DNA of 5,824 nt from assembly GCA_016188575.1 (NCBI GenBank), contig JACPHN010000204.1, forward strand, positions 1 through 5,824. Reading direction: 5' to 3'. Below the pieces are notes generated by a model that was not told the DNA's origin, did no database searches, and was given only the letters and a program-made list of their open reading frames with translations. The position numbers and the translations under genes are program-made. This document shows positions 5,585 through 5,824 of this stretch, piece by piece. This stretch comes from Candidatus Schekmanbacteria bacterium. GTDB taxonomy: Bacteria; CSSED10-310; JACPHN01. Position 1 is the stretch's first letter, and each line of letters begins with the position of its first letter.

Positions 5585-5824
5585 ATGAACACCTGGCGAG
5601 TGACAATGGCAAGCCTCATCCTGGCCCTGGCCGCGACCCCGGCACTGGCCTCGATCTCCTTCACGGTGAAGGGAACCCTGGTATACGACGATCAGCGCGA
5701 AGACGGCCGCTTCTCGTGGCACGGCGGCAGTGAGACGGACGGCACGACCAACTACATCGGGCAACATCGCGGGAGAGTCCTCATCTACGACGACGATACC
5801 TACTCCGGCGACGACTACATCTGC
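5585..5824 (+). CDS. Exported protein of unknown function, cut by the right edge
   Basis: The frame is open from ATG 5585 to the window end (80 codons, no stop). It starts with a signal peptide: MNTWRV, hydrophobic MASLILALAATPALA and cleavage after ALA (residue 22 of LAS). The mature start, SFTVKGTLVYDD (25-36), resembles the first strand of transthyretin- or carboxypeptidase-regulatory-like beta domains (xVxGxLxYxD). A later segment, VLIYDDDTYSGDDYIC (65-80), is Asp-rich and could bind calcium, with a cysteine at the last visible residue. It follows the previous exported protein by 29 bases and has its own ribosome site, so the two are probably one operon with a joint extracytoplasmic role. 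The domain guess is weak, because most of the protein lies outside the window. Confidence 0.7.
   Translation, partial: MNTWRVTMASLILALAATPALASISFTVKGTLVYDDQREDGRFSWHGGSETDGTTNYIGQHRGRVLIYDDDTYSGDDYIC

Noticed and set aside
1-5824. CRISPR array, tRNA, rRNA, insertion sequence or phage genes
   Set aside because: No regularly spaced repeats, no cloverleaf or rRNA-like sequence and no transposase, integrase or phage-like translation was seen on either strand.

Overview
This is a GC-rich bacterial window in which every recognisable gene lies on the + strand. The high GC at third codon positions, the exported FG-GAP/PQQ-type propeller protein and the Sec signal peptides suggest a Gram-negative bacterium, possibly from a proteobacterial, myxobacterial or related lineage. 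The lineage cannot be fixed from sequence alone.

Layout. Positions 1-299 hold no convincing gene: there is a short open tail at the left edge, a GGGC/GCCC hairpin and a tandem ATGAATC repeat. A small three-helix membrane protein follows (300-575), then a gene-free stretch with two adjoining hairpins (576-806). Next is a large exported beta-propeller protein with Ca-binding DxDGDG loops and a C-terminal sorting/anchor tail (807-2483). The best-understood unit is the pair at 2554-3825 and 3836-4186, an Amt/AmtB ammonium channel followed 10 bases later by a PII (GlnK-type) signal protein. Positions 4187-4769 look intergenic but contain a minus-strand stretch that reads like part of a protein (about 4210-4461) and a terminator-like hairpin with six T's. 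The window ends with two closely spaced genes for exported proteins of unknown function (4770-5555, and 5585 to the edge, partial).

How the genes work together. The Amt channel keeps the pore residues and the C-terminal segment that PII proteins dock on. The PII keeps the ATP/2-oxoglutarate residues and the T-loop arginine that plugs the channel. The pair should therefore act as ammonium uptake with nitrogen-status gating. The PII has no tyrosine at the classical T-loop modification site (position 51 of GlnB/GlnK), so control by uridylylation or adenylylation there is not expected; effector binding alone may control docking. The other genes have no evident link to nitrogen metabolism. I found no CRISPR array, tRNA, rRNA, insertion sequence or clear new defence or mobile system. 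The most interesting points are the altered PII T-loop, the cryptic minus-strand coding-like stretch next to glnK, and the exported proteins of unknown function.
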